44,113 bases of DNA from a virus, in IMG/VR virus record IMGVR_UViG_3300025174_000043, positions 1 to 44,113 of that record; one strand, 5' to 3'. The position numbers were made by a program, and so were the translations under genes. This document shows positions 1 through 8,283 of the stretch, piece after piece. Numbering within the stretch: position 1 is the first letter of the stretch; the number at the start of each line of letters is the position of its first letter. The notes below the pieces were generated by a model. The model saw only the letters and a program-made list of their open reading frames with translations. It had not been told where the DNA came from and made no database searches.

Positions 1-104
1 TGATCGCCTTTCGGAGCGGTCTTCGGGTCGTCTTGGCCAACGGCGGCAACGATGTTTGTGACTTCGAAGTCGCGGACCTTGAAATTTTTATTCCTATAGA
101 TCAT
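1..104 (-). CDS. Partial gene of unknown function, cut by the left edge
   Basis: Only the first 34 codons are in the window; the product starts MIYRNKNFKVRDFEV. The ATG at 104 has a strong ribosome binding site, AAAAGGAG, about seven bases upstream, which supports a real start. The residues seen (KFKVRDFEVTNIVAAVGQDDPKT-like, hydrophilic) do not identify a family. It is the next leftward gene after the peptidase-like gene, separated from it by 82 bases that contain a short hairpin. Confidence 0.6.
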   Translation of the reverse strand, partial: MIYRNKNFKVRDFEVTNIVAAVGQDDPKTAPKGD

Positions 105-118
105 GGCTGACTCCTTTT

Positions 119-144
119 GGATGCCGTCACCCTAGCCGGCATCC
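119..144 (-). other. Short inverted repeat between two leftward genes
   Basis: GGATGCCG at 119-126 and CGGCATCC at 137-144 form a perfect 8-bp stem with a 10-base loop. On the leftward transcript it follows the stop codon at 187 and lies just before the ribosome binding site of the gene starting at 104. No run of U follows, so a classical intrinsic terminator is not supported; it could stabilise or attenuate the message. Confidence 0.35.
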
Positions 145-186
145 CTTGCTAAATCGTTAACGGTCGCCGGCTCCGGCCGGGGTGGT

Positions 187-819
187 TTACACCGGCTTAA
201 TGCCGCGTCGGGTATAGCCGGCGATCTGCCGGCGCAGCTTGACCATGGCCCGATCTGCCCGGCGGCGCTTGGCCTCCCATGCCTTCAATCGGGCTAGGAG
301 CCTGTCCAGCCGCATACGGGGCCTATTCGCTGCCGGCGGCGTCGCCTTGGGCTGCCGGCGGGGGCCTAACGGATCGGCCGGCGTATAGCGGGGCGTCGCC
401 GGGGCCTTGATCCGCCATGCCCGCTGCACCCGCCACGCCGGCTTCCGGAATTCAGCAGCCGGGACCGGCTTCATATCCGTGGACCCGTCCGCGATCATCC
501 CGGCGTCCACGACAAGGTAATGGCCGGTGACATTGACTAGGAAGGTGCCGGCGTGCTGTACGTCCGCCGCGAAGCGGATCACGGTGGGTTCGGTCGTCTT
601 GAAATCTTCAACCTTGCAGCCAAGCCGCTTAAGAACTTTTCGCACTTCGCCCGTATAGGTTCCTTTGATCGGAAGTTGCCGGCCGGCGGCATTTCGATAA
701 CCACGGCGAATTCGCCGGATCATGAATTCGGCCCGGCTAGTGGGAACGCCGGTCAAGATCGAAATGGCACGCGGTCCGCAATACGGCCGCTTCGAGTCCA
801 CGATTGGTTCGAAGATCAT
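187..819 (-). CDS. C39-like (papain-fold) cysteine peptidase domain protein
   Basis: 210 residues. The N-terminal half carries a Cys in the context YCGPRAISILTG (about residue 14), which matches the CGP helix of peptidase C39/papain-like folds, and a His in the context NVTGHYLVVDAG (about residue 100), followed by an Asp, the usual order Cys...His...Asp. The C-terminal third is rich in Pro and Arg and looks disordered and basic. The gene overlaps the upstream gene by ATGA (816-819), implying translational coupling. Known C39 domains cut leader peptides or act as papain-like proteases or inactive binders; which applies here is unknown. The catalytic reading rests on motifs only. Confidence 0.6.
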   Translation of the reverse strand: MIFEPIVDSKRPYCGPRAISILTGVPTSRAEFMIRRIRRGYRNAAGRQLPIKGTYTGEVRKVLKRLGCKVEDFKTTEPTVIRFAADVQHAGTFLVNVTGHYLVVDAGMIADGSTDMKPVPAAEFRKPAWRVQRAWRIKAPATPRYTPADPLGPRRQPKATPPAANRPRMRLDRLLARLKAWEAKRRRADRAMVKLRRQIAGYTRRGIKPV

Positions 820-1010
820 TGCGCGCTCCCCGTCAATTCGCGCGGGGCGAGCGCAAAGAACACGTCCCGCCGCACGCGGATACGCTTGGGTCGGGATGGA
901 AGTCTAACGTAAACCCAATCCCTGCCGACTTCGGCCTCTACTCTGCGCAGGCCGCATTTGATTTTTGGGATTTCGTTTTCAAAGAAGATTTCAAATCGTT
1001 GAACTTGCAT
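816..1010 (-). CDS. Small conserved-looking protein of unknown function
   Basis: 64 residues from the ATG at 1010, chosen because TGGAG lies six bases upstream; an in-frame ATG at 1022 would give 68 residues with a weaker site. The protein begins MQVQRFEIFFENEIP and has a basic C-terminus (RPKRIRVRRDV). Its stop overlaps the start of the peptidase-like gene by ATGA, so the two are likely translated together. No family recognised. Confidence 0.6.
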   Translation of the reverse strand: MQVQRFEIFFENEIPKIKCGLRRVEAEVGRDWVYVRLPSRPKRIRVRRDVFFALAPRELTGSAQ

Positions 1011-1022
1011 TGCGAACTCCAT

Positions 1023-1215
1023 CGCTCGATTGACGATAGAGGCATTCTAGCATAATGACTTTTTGGATTTTCCGATTCGGATGCGAATCGATTCCAAAAA
1101 CGTCCGTCGTTATTGAACATGAACCTAAGAATCTAAAAAGCTTGACACGATAAAACCTAAACCAATTTCGTGTCCAGCGGGCACATCGTTCCAAGAAGTG
1201 CCCGCCCTGCCGATG
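1023..1215 (-). promoter_or_regulatory. 193-bp gene-free spacer with three dyads, possible leftward promoter/operator
   Basis: No convincing gene is present. It contains a 7-bp dyad CGATTCG/CGAATCG (1073-1079 and 1084-1090, 4-base loop), GACACG/CGTGTC (1144-1149 and 1169-1174) and an 8-bp stem GCGGGCAC/GTGCCCGC (1177-1184 and 1198-1205, 13-base loop) just after the stop of the upstream leftward gene. The last could be a hairpin ending that message, although no U tract follows. The AT-rich stretch TATGCTAGAAT on the minus strand could hold a -10 element for the leftmost genes; no good -35 was seen. Confidence 0.3.
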
Positions 1216-1539
1216 TTATAATTTGTGATCGGTGGGCTTTTCAGGCTCAACGGCTGCCGGCAATTTGTCGGCAGGGTTCCCATGATGGCGCAGCTTCGCT
1301 TCGAATTCAGACACGGCCGCTTTATATATCCTGTGCCGGCGTCCCCGATCCGTCACCTTTCGCGCGGTCAAGAAGTCGCGCATAGTTGTGACCATACCCA
1401 CCATCAAGACTCCCATTTGCGTTTCCGGGGGAAGATGGGCAACAGCTTCGCGGACTTTCCGCAAAGTATTATTCATCGCCACGTTGGCGATCACGGCGGC
1501 AAACTGCGGATCGATTTTGGACGGATCGAATTCAGCCAT
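1216..1539 (-). CDS. Hypothetical phage protein
   Basis: 107 residues from the ATG at 1539 (MAEFDPSKIDPQFAAV), preferred over the ATG at 1551 because GGAG lies six bases before it. Mostly helical by eye, with an amphipathic first half and a basic segment KVTDRGRRHRIYKAAV. It overlaps the stop of the preceding leftward gene by eight bases. No family recognised. Confidence 0.6.
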   Translation of the reverse strand: MAEFDPSKIDPQFAAVIANVAMNNTLRKVREAVAHLPPETQMGVLMVGMVTTMRDFLTARKVTDRGRRHRIYKAAVSEFEAKLRHHGNPADKLPAAVEPEKPTDHKL

Positions 1540-2065
1540 GGGGGACTCCATTCATGGAACGTGGACGTTTGTGGGGCAAATTGCCGGTTTCGAATCCAGC
1601 TTCGCCGTTTCGTATATTCGTCGCCGTGGAATGCACGGCTTTGTCTGATACCTTGGAATAAGGGAATTTCTTTTTGACTTTGGCTATTACGGCGCTGTAA
1701 GGCATTCCGACCGATACCACTGGCCCTTGATAGCTCGCAACCCGGCCGGGACGAATTTTCTTTCCGTCCGGGGTTTCGTAATACATGATTTCCGATAGCG
1801 CCGCAATGATGGCGTCGCGAATCGGTTGTTTGGATTTTTCCTTTTTCTTGGGAGCGACCGGAGTCGCCGTACAAGGCGCGGGGTGCCCGGGTTTTTGGAG
1901 GGTGGCCGGAATTGGCCGCGTCCGTAAGATCGCGATATCGGCGACCATGTGGCACCGTTCCGCAGATCGGTGCCGCGTTGGCAGTCCGCGTTTCTTGGCC
2001 TCTTCATTATAAAGGGCCAAAAGTTGTTTCGTTCCTAAGCTGCTATAGGGAATCGTCGTCATCAT
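1532..2065 (-). CDS. Hypothetical protein with a C-terminal small domain shared with a nearby gene
   Basis: About 177 residues. Starts at 2083, 2065 or 2062 are possible and none has a clear ribosome site; 2065 keeps the overlap with the upstream nuclease gene short. The C-terminal part (VGMPYSAVIAKVKKKFP, then SDKAVHSTATNIRNGE) resembles the whole of the 64-residue product at 2504-2698 (TNEEILAAVRKKHP, then TLATINYLRNQIRK), with the same spacing of I/V, KK, P and the final basic helix. This suggests a duplicated small helical, perhaps nucleic-acid-binding, domain. Function unknown. Confidence 0.6.
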   Translation of the reverse strand: MMTTIPYSSLGTKQLLALYNEEAKKRGLPTRHRSAERCHMVADIAILRTRPIPATLQKPGHPAPCTATPVAPKKKEKSKQPIRDAIIAALSEIMYYETPDGKKIRPGRVASYQGPVVSVGMPYSAVIAKVKKKFPYSKVSDKAVHSTATNIRNGEAGFETGNLPHKRPRSMNGVPHG

Positions 2066-2507
2066 TGGCGGCCATCGATTCATGGGTTGCGAGTTTCAAG
2101 AAATCCGCCGAAGTTGCGTCGCCGAAATTTTCAGATTGGGCCGCAAGTTCGGATTCAGTCATGCCTTGAGCGATCTTCGCGGCAAGTCGCCCGCGAACCA
2201 AATACAGACGCCGGTCCGCGCCCGATCCAACTTGCAAGAGGAAATAGCTCCGGCCGCCGGCTTTCGCCCGGGCGGTGTGCCATGCAATCTGTTTTGGACG
2301 GACCTTGAACCGAATTTTTGTTTCCGGACGGACGGGCCGCGTCGTGGTTTTTAGTTCAATCCAGAATTGCCCGCTGCCGCGCAAGTGGCCTTCCACATCG
2401 CCTTGACCTTGACCGGCGGAATTTTCGATTCGGTTCATATGCAGATTCGGGCCTAGCTCGCGCTCCGCTTTCTTTAGCCACTGCCACAAAGAAGATTCGC
2501 GGCTCAT
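2043..2507 (-). CDS. VRR-NUC / PD-(D/E)XK family nuclease
   Basis: 154 residues. The core GQGDVEGHLRG...FWIELKTT gives the Asp...Glu-X-Lys of the PD-(D/E)XK fold (about residues 35-55), and a later GGRSYFLLQVG strand fits VRR-NUC domains of phage replication modules. The C-terminus is acidic (AANDDDDSL). Such enzymes are linked to junction resolution or flap and end processing in recombination; the exact substrate cannot be read here. The start overlaps the stop of the upstream 64-residue gene by ATGA (2504-2507). It lies near SNF2-like helicase and polymerase genes, the usual phage neighbours of this family. Confidence 0.75.
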   Translation of the reverse strand: MSRESSLWQWLKKAERELGPNLHMNRIENSAGQGQGDVEGHLRGSGQFWIELKTTTRPVRPETKIRFKVRPKQIAWHTARAKAGGRSYFLLQVGSGADRRLYLVRGRLAAKIAQGMTESELAAQSENFGDATSADFLKLATHESMAANDDDDSL

Positions 2508-2698
2508 TTTCCGGCCCTCTTGCGACGCGCGACCCGATTGTTTGGTACGGTTTTATCTGTTTTGCGTATTTGATTACGCAGATAGTTGATCGTCGCCAAA
2601 GTCATTTCGGACTTGGGATGCTTTTTGCGGACCGCTGCCAAAATTTCTTCGTTAGTTAGGCCAGTTCGCAAACCGGCTTTAATCGTTTTCGTTGTCAT
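2504..2698 (-). CDS. Small helical protein, paralogue of a domain in a neighbour
   Basis: 64 residues, basic at the C-terminus (RVARRKRAGK). The central part, LTNEEILAAVRKKHPKSE followed by TLATINYLRNQIRK, resembles the C-terminal domain of the product at 1532-2065. It overlaps the nuclease gene start by ATGA, so co-translation is likely. A helix-turn-helix-like nucleic acid binder is possible, but no named family is claimed. Confidence 0.65.
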   Translation of the reverse strand: MTTKTIKAGLRTGLTNEEILAAVRKKHPKSEMTLATINYLRNQIRKTDKTVPNNRVARRKRAGK

Positions 2699-2701
2699 AG
2701 T

Positions 2702-3148
2702 TCACTGTCCACTTTGCGGAGGGAAAAAGCAGGTAAGCGTCCCGATTGGCTGGCCACGGATTACTTGATCTAAGGCGAATAAGATCGCTTCGCCATTCGG
2801 TCCGCTTTCACCCCAATGAATTATATCGTCCGGGATTTTCTCATACCGGCCGGATTTCTCATTCAGATAAAACCATTCATCGCCGTGCGTGGTTGCATTG
2901 ACTTTGAATTTTGTTTTGACCCGTTCGGATTCTTTGCAACAGAATTTGAAACCGAGTCTTTCTCGCGCCGATGGGGTTAGCTCCGCATTGTTGAACCAAT
3001 CGCGCGTCGCCTGCGGAAGCTGCGCATATTCCGGTTTCCACCGGGCATTTGCGTGTTGCCATTCGAATGGGGCCACGGCGATGAAATAGGCCAACGTCCC
3101 GATTTCCGCCGCGAATAGCAACCACCATTTTATTTTCAGTTTCCACAT
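2702..3148 (-). CDS. Membrane-anchored or exported small phage protein with a CC motif
   Basis: 148 residues. Residues about 6-27 (KWWLLFAAEIGTLAYFIAV) form one hydrophobic helix after a basic start, so the rest is probably periplasmic. The body has FCCKESERVKTKF, then GDEWFY, IPDDIIHW and a terminal GTLTCFFPP. This pattern (CC, an acidic-basic stretch, W/Y, IP, final CF-P-P) is one I associate with small secreted proteins of alphaproteobacteria and their phages. Function unknown. It begins four bases before the preceding gene ends the cluster, within the same leftward run. Confidence 0.65.
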   Translation of the reverse strand: MWKLKIKWWLLFAAEIGTLAYFIAVAPFEWQHANARWKPEYAQLPQATRDWFNNAELTPSARERLGFKFCCKESERVKTKFKVNATTHGDEWFYLNEKSGRYEKIPDDIIHWGESGPNGEAILFALDQVIRGQPIGTLTCFFPPQSGQ

Positions 3149-3152
3149 GACT

Positions 3153-3506
3153 TCAACCCTCCGAATTCAGATCGATTGGAAAGCAATGGTAGCGGCTGGC
3201 GTGCCGGTCCCATTTCAACAATTTAACCGCGCCTCCGGTTTTGAAGCTCGCGACCATGGACGCGGCAGCAATGGCCACCGGGTCGCCAATGGCCAGCAAA
3301 TAATCCCCGGGCTTAAAATCACCCATGACATTTTGAATGTGGATTACGGATTGTGCCAGCCGCTCCCGGAAGATATTGCCCGGCCCAAGAATGAAGACCA
3401 ACTTGCCGAAGTCGCGAGCGGGCGAAAGATCGTACTTTGGAACGAAGCGGCGCAACGATTGGCTAAACGTGGCCGGTTGCTGGACGACAAAAACTCTATT
3501 AGTCAT
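3153..3506 (-). CDS. Conserved phage protein of unknown function
   Basis: 117 residues. It has a pattern I have seen in small phage proteins next to helicases: ARDFGKLVFILGPGN, then a long helix, then GDYLLAIGDPVAIAAA and VKLLKWDRHASRY at the end. The stop of the upstream helicase overlaps its ATG (3503-3506, ATGA), so its expression is coupled to the helicase. It has no enzyme motif that I can name. Confidence 0.7.
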   Translation of the reverse strand: MTNRVFVVQQPATFSQSLRRFVPKYDLSPARDFGKLVFILGPGNIFRERLAQSVIHIQNVMGDFKPGDYLLAIGDPVAIAAASMVASFKTGGAVKLLKWDRHASRYHCFPIDLNSEG

Positions 3507-5023
3507 AGGCGAATCCCCGCTAAAAATTCTTTCATGCCGCGCCCGGCGATATCGTCGGCGATGTTGATTCGGTTGTCTGTGGTTTTGATGATGTAGGAAT
3601 CTGGACCGGGCGCAACAAAGTCCAAGACTTTGATATTTCTTCCGCCGATCTGTGTTGCCCGTTCCATTGACTGCACTCGAAAGCGCGCTTTGAAGGTATG
3701 CGAATAATAGATGATCGTGGATGCCACCGACATATCCAGGCCCCGGCCACCGGCTTGGGTGTGTCCGATCAGCGGCTTGATATCCCTGTTTTCACGGAAT
3801 GCGCGGAGGGAATCGGACTTCGCTTGACCGGACACGCGCCCATGATATTCGGCGACTTCGTATCCCTCAATTAGCAATCGCTTGCGAACCATATCCATGT
3901 CGGGTTGAAAAGCGCACCAAATGATAACCTTGCCGGGGGCTAGGTAAACTTCCCGGGCGAGCAAGTCGAGTCGCGGATTCTTTCCGGGGATTCGAATTAA
4001 TTTTTTGTTTTCGTCGAAAACGAATCCACTGAAAACCTGTTGCAGCTTATTGAGCCGCGCGCATTTTTCGCCAACGGAAAGCTCTTGACCCTTGATCGTG
4101 AATAGAAAACTATTCAGCAACTCCCGGTAAATCCGAAGTTGCTCTTCGGTCGCTTTAATCTTCCGCACTTCCCGTTCCAAATCGGGCATATCGTGACAGT
4201 CTTCGCGCAAGACGACGGACGTATATTTCGCCATACGCTCGCGTAAATCGTCCAGGTTCTTAAACCCAATCAGCGCCGGGTACATTCGGCCACCGACGCC
4301 GTATTGCTCTTCGTAAACCGCATAATGTGCTTTGAAGTCTTCGTATCGTGCAAACCCAAGCGCCTCTTTTTCCAGAATTTCGAATTGGCTGAAAGCCGCC
4401 AAGGGCGAGCCGGTCACAATTGTTCCGGAAAGAAGTTCGCGATAGGCGCAGCGACGGGCGAGCGCACGGGCCATCTTGGTTCGTTTCGTGCCGGGCGTAC
4501 CGAAGTCATCCGATTCGTCCACGACTAGAAAAACTTTTTTCCGGTGCCGAAGGAAAAAAGCCACGGCCTTACGCACGTCGTCCCGGGTCATGGATTCGGA
4601 GTTGACGGCCAGGACCATTAATTCGTCGGTGTGCCGCGCCTTTTTTAGTCGTTCATACCAAGCGTCCCGATCCGCGCGCCATTGCCGGCGAGCCGCAAGC
4701 GTCAATTTCTTTTCGGCTTTCTTGCTGTTGCTGGCCGAACGCCAGATTAATGGAACGTAGCGGACAGATCGCCATGCGTGTTTCGGTATTTCGACTTCCA
4801 CCCAATTCGCGTGAACACCATTTGGGGCAAAGATCAAGATGCCGTCCACCTTGCCCCGAAGATGCAAATGGCTGGCCTTGTCAATGATCGCCTTGCTTTT
4901 GCCGGTTCGCATGTGCCATGCGAGCGCGCGAGCGGGCGCGTCGCAATTGTTTTCGAATTCGACAAACTGATGGTCGAAACACGGCTTGCGAAAATCGGCA
5001 GCTAAGACGGCGGCGAGACTCAT
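3503..5023 (-). CDS. SNF2-like superfamily 2 DNA helicase/ATPase
   Basis: 506 residues from the ATG at 5023, fixed by an ATGA overlap with the upstream gene stop (5020-5023). Motif I is HMRTGKSKAIID (about residue 40), motif II is VVDESDDFG (about 170), motif III is LSGTIVTGSP (about 205), and the second RecA domain has an arginine-finger region RVQSMERATQIGG (about 460). This is the phage SNF2/DEAD-like helicase often found with family A polymerase, DUF2800, DUF2815 and VRR-NUC. It should translocate on double-stranded DNA in replication or recombination. The Q-X-X-R-X-X-R motif is slightly altered (ERATQIGG), as in other phage members. Confidence 0.88.
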   Translation of the reverse strand: MSLAAVLAADFRKPCFDHQFVEFENNCDAPARALAWHMRTGKSKAIIDKASHLHLRGKVDGILIFAPNGVHANWVEVEIPKHAWRSVRYVPLIWRSASNSKKAEKKLTLAARRQWRADRDAWYERLKKARHTDELMVLAVNSESMTRDDVRKAVAFFLRHRKKVFLVVDESDDFGTPGTKRTKMARALARRCAYRELLSGTIVTGSPLAAFSQFEILEKEALGFARYEDFKAHYAVYEEQYGVGGRMYPALIGFKNLDDLRERMAKYTSVVLREDCHDMPDLEREVRKIKATEEQLRIYRELLNSFLFTIKGQELSVGEKCARLNKLQQVFSGFVFDENKKLIRIPGKNPRLDLLAREVYLAPGKVIIWCAFQPDMDMVRKRLLIEGYEVAEYHGRVSGQAKSDSLRAFRENRDIKPLIGHTQAGGRGLDMSVASTIIYYSHTFKARFRVQSMERATQIGGRNIKVLDFVAPGPDSYIIKTTDNRINIADDIAGRGMKEFLAGIRL

Positions 5024-5766
5024 GCTTGCAGCCTTTGCCATGCGAAGCCGTTGGCCATTTCCGCCGTCGTCCATTGGTTCGCGGCCAATGTTGCGGCCCA
5101 CTCTCTGCGGTCCTTGCCATAGCTTGGGGATTCGATTTTTGAAATAGGCCCGCTGGCCATGCGGGACGCGGCGCAAACGCCCGTCACAAAGACCGGGTAG
5201 CCCATGCACAAGGCTTCCACGGCGGCATTCGAATGGTGCGTGACCAAAGCCCACGCATCGCGCAAAGCGTCACGCAACGGTACATCGCGTTCGCATCCGA
5301 CCCGATGGCGGACTTTAATAGGCCGATCTGTATGCTGGCGTAGCTCTTCCATGATGTGGGCACACCATAGTTTTTCGTCAAATCCCTGCCGGGCGGAATA
5401 GACCGGATCGGGCGGACAAAGCAGGATATGCCGGCCGCCGGTTTTCCACGGCTCAATTCGAATGCCCATCTTGAGCAAGCGCGGATAGTCCGCCCATCCG
5501 TATCCGGAATGCTGAAAAGCGTTTTTCGTTATCCTGAAATATTTTCGGCGGTGAAAATAGGCGTGGTCACAATAGTACCATGCGCGGCCTTCGGAGCGCG
5601 CTTGTTTCATAAGCTGCCAAAGCGCCGGGTTACCAAAGAGCATGATTGGCCCGGGCCGCAAGACGCCATCCGTGATAAGCGCGCCCCCGCACCCCTTCGC
5701 GAATGCCGGACAAATCCGCCGTGCGCTGGTAGTTGTCGCTTGATAGATGTTTGGAATTTCCGACAT
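5020..5766 (-). CDS. Capsule-synthesis-type glycosyltransferase-like protein
   Basis: 248 residues from the ATG at 5766, with AGGAAA at good spacing and three bases after the polymerase stop. The C-terminal half has DAWALVTHHSNAAVEALCMG followed by YPVFVTG and CAASRMA. This order (SN-A-EAL-G-PV-V) is typical of GT-B capsule polysaccharide/KDO-transferase proteins, where it binds the nucleotide sugar. The N-terminal half has GNPALWQLMKQA and YYCDHAYFHRRKYFRI. Its place between the DNA polymerase and a helicase, in one operon, suggests a job tied to DNA (for example glycosylation of modified bases) as well as the more usual surface glycan. Substrate unknown. Confidence 0.6.
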   Translation of the reverse strand: MSEIPNIYQATTTSARRICPAFAKGCGGALITDGVLRPGPIMLFGNPALWQLMKQARSEGRAWYYCDHAYFHRRKYFRITKNAFQHSGYGWADYPRLLKMGIRIEPWKTGGRHILLCPPDPVYSARQGFDEKLWCAHIMEELRQHTDRPIKVRHRVGCERDVPLRDALRDAWALVTHHSNAAVEALCMGYPVFVTGVCAASRMASGPISKIESPSYGKDRREWAATLAANQWTTAEMANGFAWQRLQA

Positions 5767-5768
5767 AG

Positions 5769-8027
5769 CTATTTCCTGTAGCGTTTGTAACGTTTCGGTT
5801 CCGCGTCGATTGGACACCCGGCGAAAGCTGGCGGCAGTTCAATCATCATTTTGCGGAAATCGGTTTCAGCCCCGCAACCTTCGTCCACTTCGGAAATGAT
5901 TTCGTCGTGAACCGATAGCAAAAGATCATAATCAAAATGATCGTCAATAGTGATCTTGGCCAATGCCATGATATCGCGCGCCGTCGCTTGCGTGATATTT
6001 TCCGTCAGCTTTCCGCCGTATGTACCCTGCCGCACCCACCGTTTCGTCTTTTGATCGCGCCCCATAAACCGCAGGCCGGGCCGGCTTTCGCCCCACGAAG
6101 TCTTTTGGAATTTAATTTCAGGGTCGCAATAGTTGAGGCAACGCCCGGACGGCAGTCGGCATTTCAGGAAGCGGCCCTTGACGAACCAAGTCACCTTGCC
6201 GCATTTGACCGGGCGATTGGTACGAACGGCCTTGATCGCGGCAGCCTCTTGATCCTTCCACATTTGCGGGACTTCGGGATACCGCGACCGATACGCGCCA
6301 ACGGTGTAGAGGCATAGCGCGAGTTCGTGCATGATCTTGTCGGGATTCTCGCGTTCGTCCAGCAAGCGACGGCGTTGCACTTTGGCTTCGCGGGACGCCG
6401 CGTTGAATTTGTTTGCGTCCTTATAGTGGGCACGGTTCGGATCAAGTTTGCGCCGAACTTTCTTTTCGAATTCCGCAAAACGCCGCGCGCCCATCATCTT
6501 GATAACTTCGGCGCGAGTCAGATATATTTTATAATCCCGCAAGGTCAAAAGGAATTTAATGTAACCCATGCCATAACCAAGGCCCAAGACCGCGACCTTG
6601 CCGAAGTCGCGTTCGGTTGCGCCGGTCGTGGTGATTACCTTGGCCGTTTTCTTAGTGATCTTCCGGCCGAAGATACCGGATGCCATATCGCAATAAATGT
6701 CGCCGTCGCCGACGTTGAAGACCTGCAACGCCTTTTCCGCGCCGGCCAGCCATAGGACGTTGCGAGCTTCAATGGATGAATAGTCGGCGGTCATCAGATC
6801 GCGGCCCTTGGGCGCGATGATCGCGCCGCGTAGGCAAGACACAATCAGATTCATAACATCGCCGTAAATCAGTTCGCACCATGCCAGATCGCGCGTCTTT
6901 ACGTCGGCGCAAGCGGTGTCCATGGAAATGCCTTTCGGTAATTTTCCTTTCGGCAAGTTATGGATTTGAATTCCGCGTCCAGCAAAGCGGCCGGTTCGTT
7001 CCGCACCGCAGTAAACCAATAGCTCGCGAGCGCGGCCCTCTTCGTCCACGCATTGCAGCATCCGCTTATATTTGTTCGGCGATGTTCGGTTGACTTCCCG
7101 CATGATTTCGATAACGCGCCGGGCACGCTTCGAAAGCGGTTCGGTGTATCGTTCCAAGTACCATTCAATGGTCTTGGCCTTCGTATCGGGCAGGAAAAGA
7201 TTTTCGTTTTCCTCTAGCCATTCCTTGCAAAGCGCGCGTTGCGAACCTTTTGGAATGCCGGTTATTTGTTCAAGCTCGCCGTTGAGTTTGGCGCGAGCTT
7301 GCTTCACAAGGTCCAGGGCGGCGTGACAAAGATCGATATCGATCAGCACGCCGCGCCGATTCATCGCTTGCGTGATCTGCCAAACGCGATATTCGGTCGG
7401 GGATAGGTCCGGAATGGTGTCCGACAACCGGACTTCGGAGCGCGTGTCCGTCTTATTATATTCCCAATAATCGTGAAGGCCCTCAACGTCTTCGTGAAAC
7501 ACAATGGCGTCTGCGCCGTAAAGTTCTTTCTCAAATTTGCTTAGGCGCTTTGGCTTGGAAAACTTGCGGATCAAAGCCTTGCCGCGCGCATCTTTTTGGA
7601 TCGGTAAATTGAGCGCCGCGCCGGCTTCGCCCAAGCCACGCGGCAGCGAATGCGCGGCGGCCTTAGCGGCGGAATCCATCCATTGATCGGCGGCGACCTT
7701 CGGCCATTTCAATTTTCGGACGGCCACGTTTTCCCAAATACACTCTTCGAAAAAACAATTATGCGCTTCCACCTTGCCGCCGGCTTTGATCCATTGGAAG
7801 AGGGGATAGAGCGCGTGGATCGGCGACGCCGTGATACCGATATCCGGATGGCCACAATGCCAAGCCATGACCCGGCGGGCGTCCATGCCGGGCAGGTGAT
7901 AGGACAAGCAAAGAATTTCGGTACTTGGGTCTAGCGAATATAAATATGCGCCGATCTTTTCCAGATCGGCCTTAGAGCGCGTTTCAAAATCGATAGTCGC
8001 GCGGGGAATGCGCGTCGGTACTGTCAT
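5769..8027 (-). CDS. polA-like: Family A DNA polymerase with 3'-5' exonuclease domain
   Basis: 752 residues from the ATG at 8027 (MTVPTRIPRATIDFETRS). Exonuclease motifs are present: ExoI TIDFETRS (residue ~12), ExoII AHNCFFEECIW (~90) and ExoIII YNKTDTRSE (~195), so proofreading is likely. Polymerase motif A is TADYSSIEARN (~410), motif B is around DFGKVAVLGLGYGMG (~470) with an insert before it, and motif C is SVHDEI (~700). Motif A has SSIEAR where E. coli Pol I has SQIELR, common in phage enzymes. No 5'-3' exonuclease domain is present. This is the phage replicative polymerase. Confidence 0.93.
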   Translation of the reverse strand: MTVPTRIPRATIDFETRSKADLEKIGAYLYSLDPSTEILCLSYHLPGMDARRVMAWHCGHPDIGITASPIHALYPLFQWIKAGGKVEAHNCFFEECIWENVAVRKLKWPKVAADQWMDSAAKAAAHSLPRGLGEAGAALNLPIQKDARGKALIRKFSKPKRLSKFEKELYGADAIVFHEDVEGLHDYWEYNKTDTRSEVRLSDTIPDLSPTEYRVWQITQAMNRRGVLIDIDLCHAALDLVKQARAKLNGELEQITGIPKGSQRALCKEWLEENENLFLPDTKAKTIEWYLERYTEPLSKRARRVIEIMREVNRTSPNKYKRMLQCVDEEGRARELLVYCGAERTGRFAGRGIQIHNLPKGKLPKGISMDTACADVKTRDLAWCELIYGDVMNLIVSCLRGAIIAPKGRDLMTADYSSIEARNVLWLAGAEKALQVFNVGDGDIYCDMASGIFGRKITKKTAKVITTTGATERDFGKVAVLGLGYGMGYIKFLLTLRDYKIYLTRAEVIKMMGARRFAEFEKKVRRKLDPNRAHYKDANKFNAASREAKVQRRRLLDERENPDKIMHELALCLYTVGAYRSRYPEVPQMWKDQEAAAIKAVRTNRPVKCGKVTWFVKGRFLKCRLPSGRCLNYCDPEIKFQKTSWGESRPGLRFMGRDQKTKRWVRQGTYGGKLTENITQATARDIMALAKITIDDHFDYDLLLSVHDEIISEVDEGCGAETDFRKMMIELPPAFAGCPIDAEPKRYKRYRK

Positions 8028-8035
8028 CAGGTAAA

Positions 8036-8260
8036 CTAGGCCGGCGTGGCGTCTTGCTCCGGCTTGGCCTTTTGTTCGCATTTGACTTGGAAAGCAACGC
8101 CGCCGGGAAACTGCGGATCAAGATTGGCCTTGATCGCCGGCAACACTTGTTCAAGGCGAGCGTAACAAGCTGCCTCATCGGGGAAGCCTTGTTCGGATTC
8201 CAAAAGGACAATTGGCATTCCGGTGGCCATGGAAAGTACAAGAACGATGGCAAACCACAT
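8036..8260 (-). CDS. Small exported or membrane-anchored protein
   Basis: 74 residues. It starts MWFAIVLVLSMATGMPIVLL, a hydrophobic helix that looks like a signal peptide or anchor, then an acidic helix EAACYARLEQVLPAI and a charged tail ending KPEQDATPA. The ribosome site is strong (CTAGGAGG). It has two Cys. It lies between the ssDNA-binding protein and the polymerase, right after a structured gap. Function unknown. Confidence 0.65.
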   Translation of the reverse strand: MWFAIVLVLSMATGMPIVLLESEQGFPDEAACYARLEQVLPAIKANLDPQFPGGVAFQVKCEQKAKPEQDATPA

Positions 8261-8283
8261 GGGCAGCCTCCTAGAAGTTATCC

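Noticed and set aside
938-1194. Overlapping open frames of 60 and 67 codons in the 1.0-1.2 kb spacer
   Set aside because: They overlap each other in different frames, have no ribosome sites and partly run antisense or across the neighbouring gene. The spacer looks regulatory.
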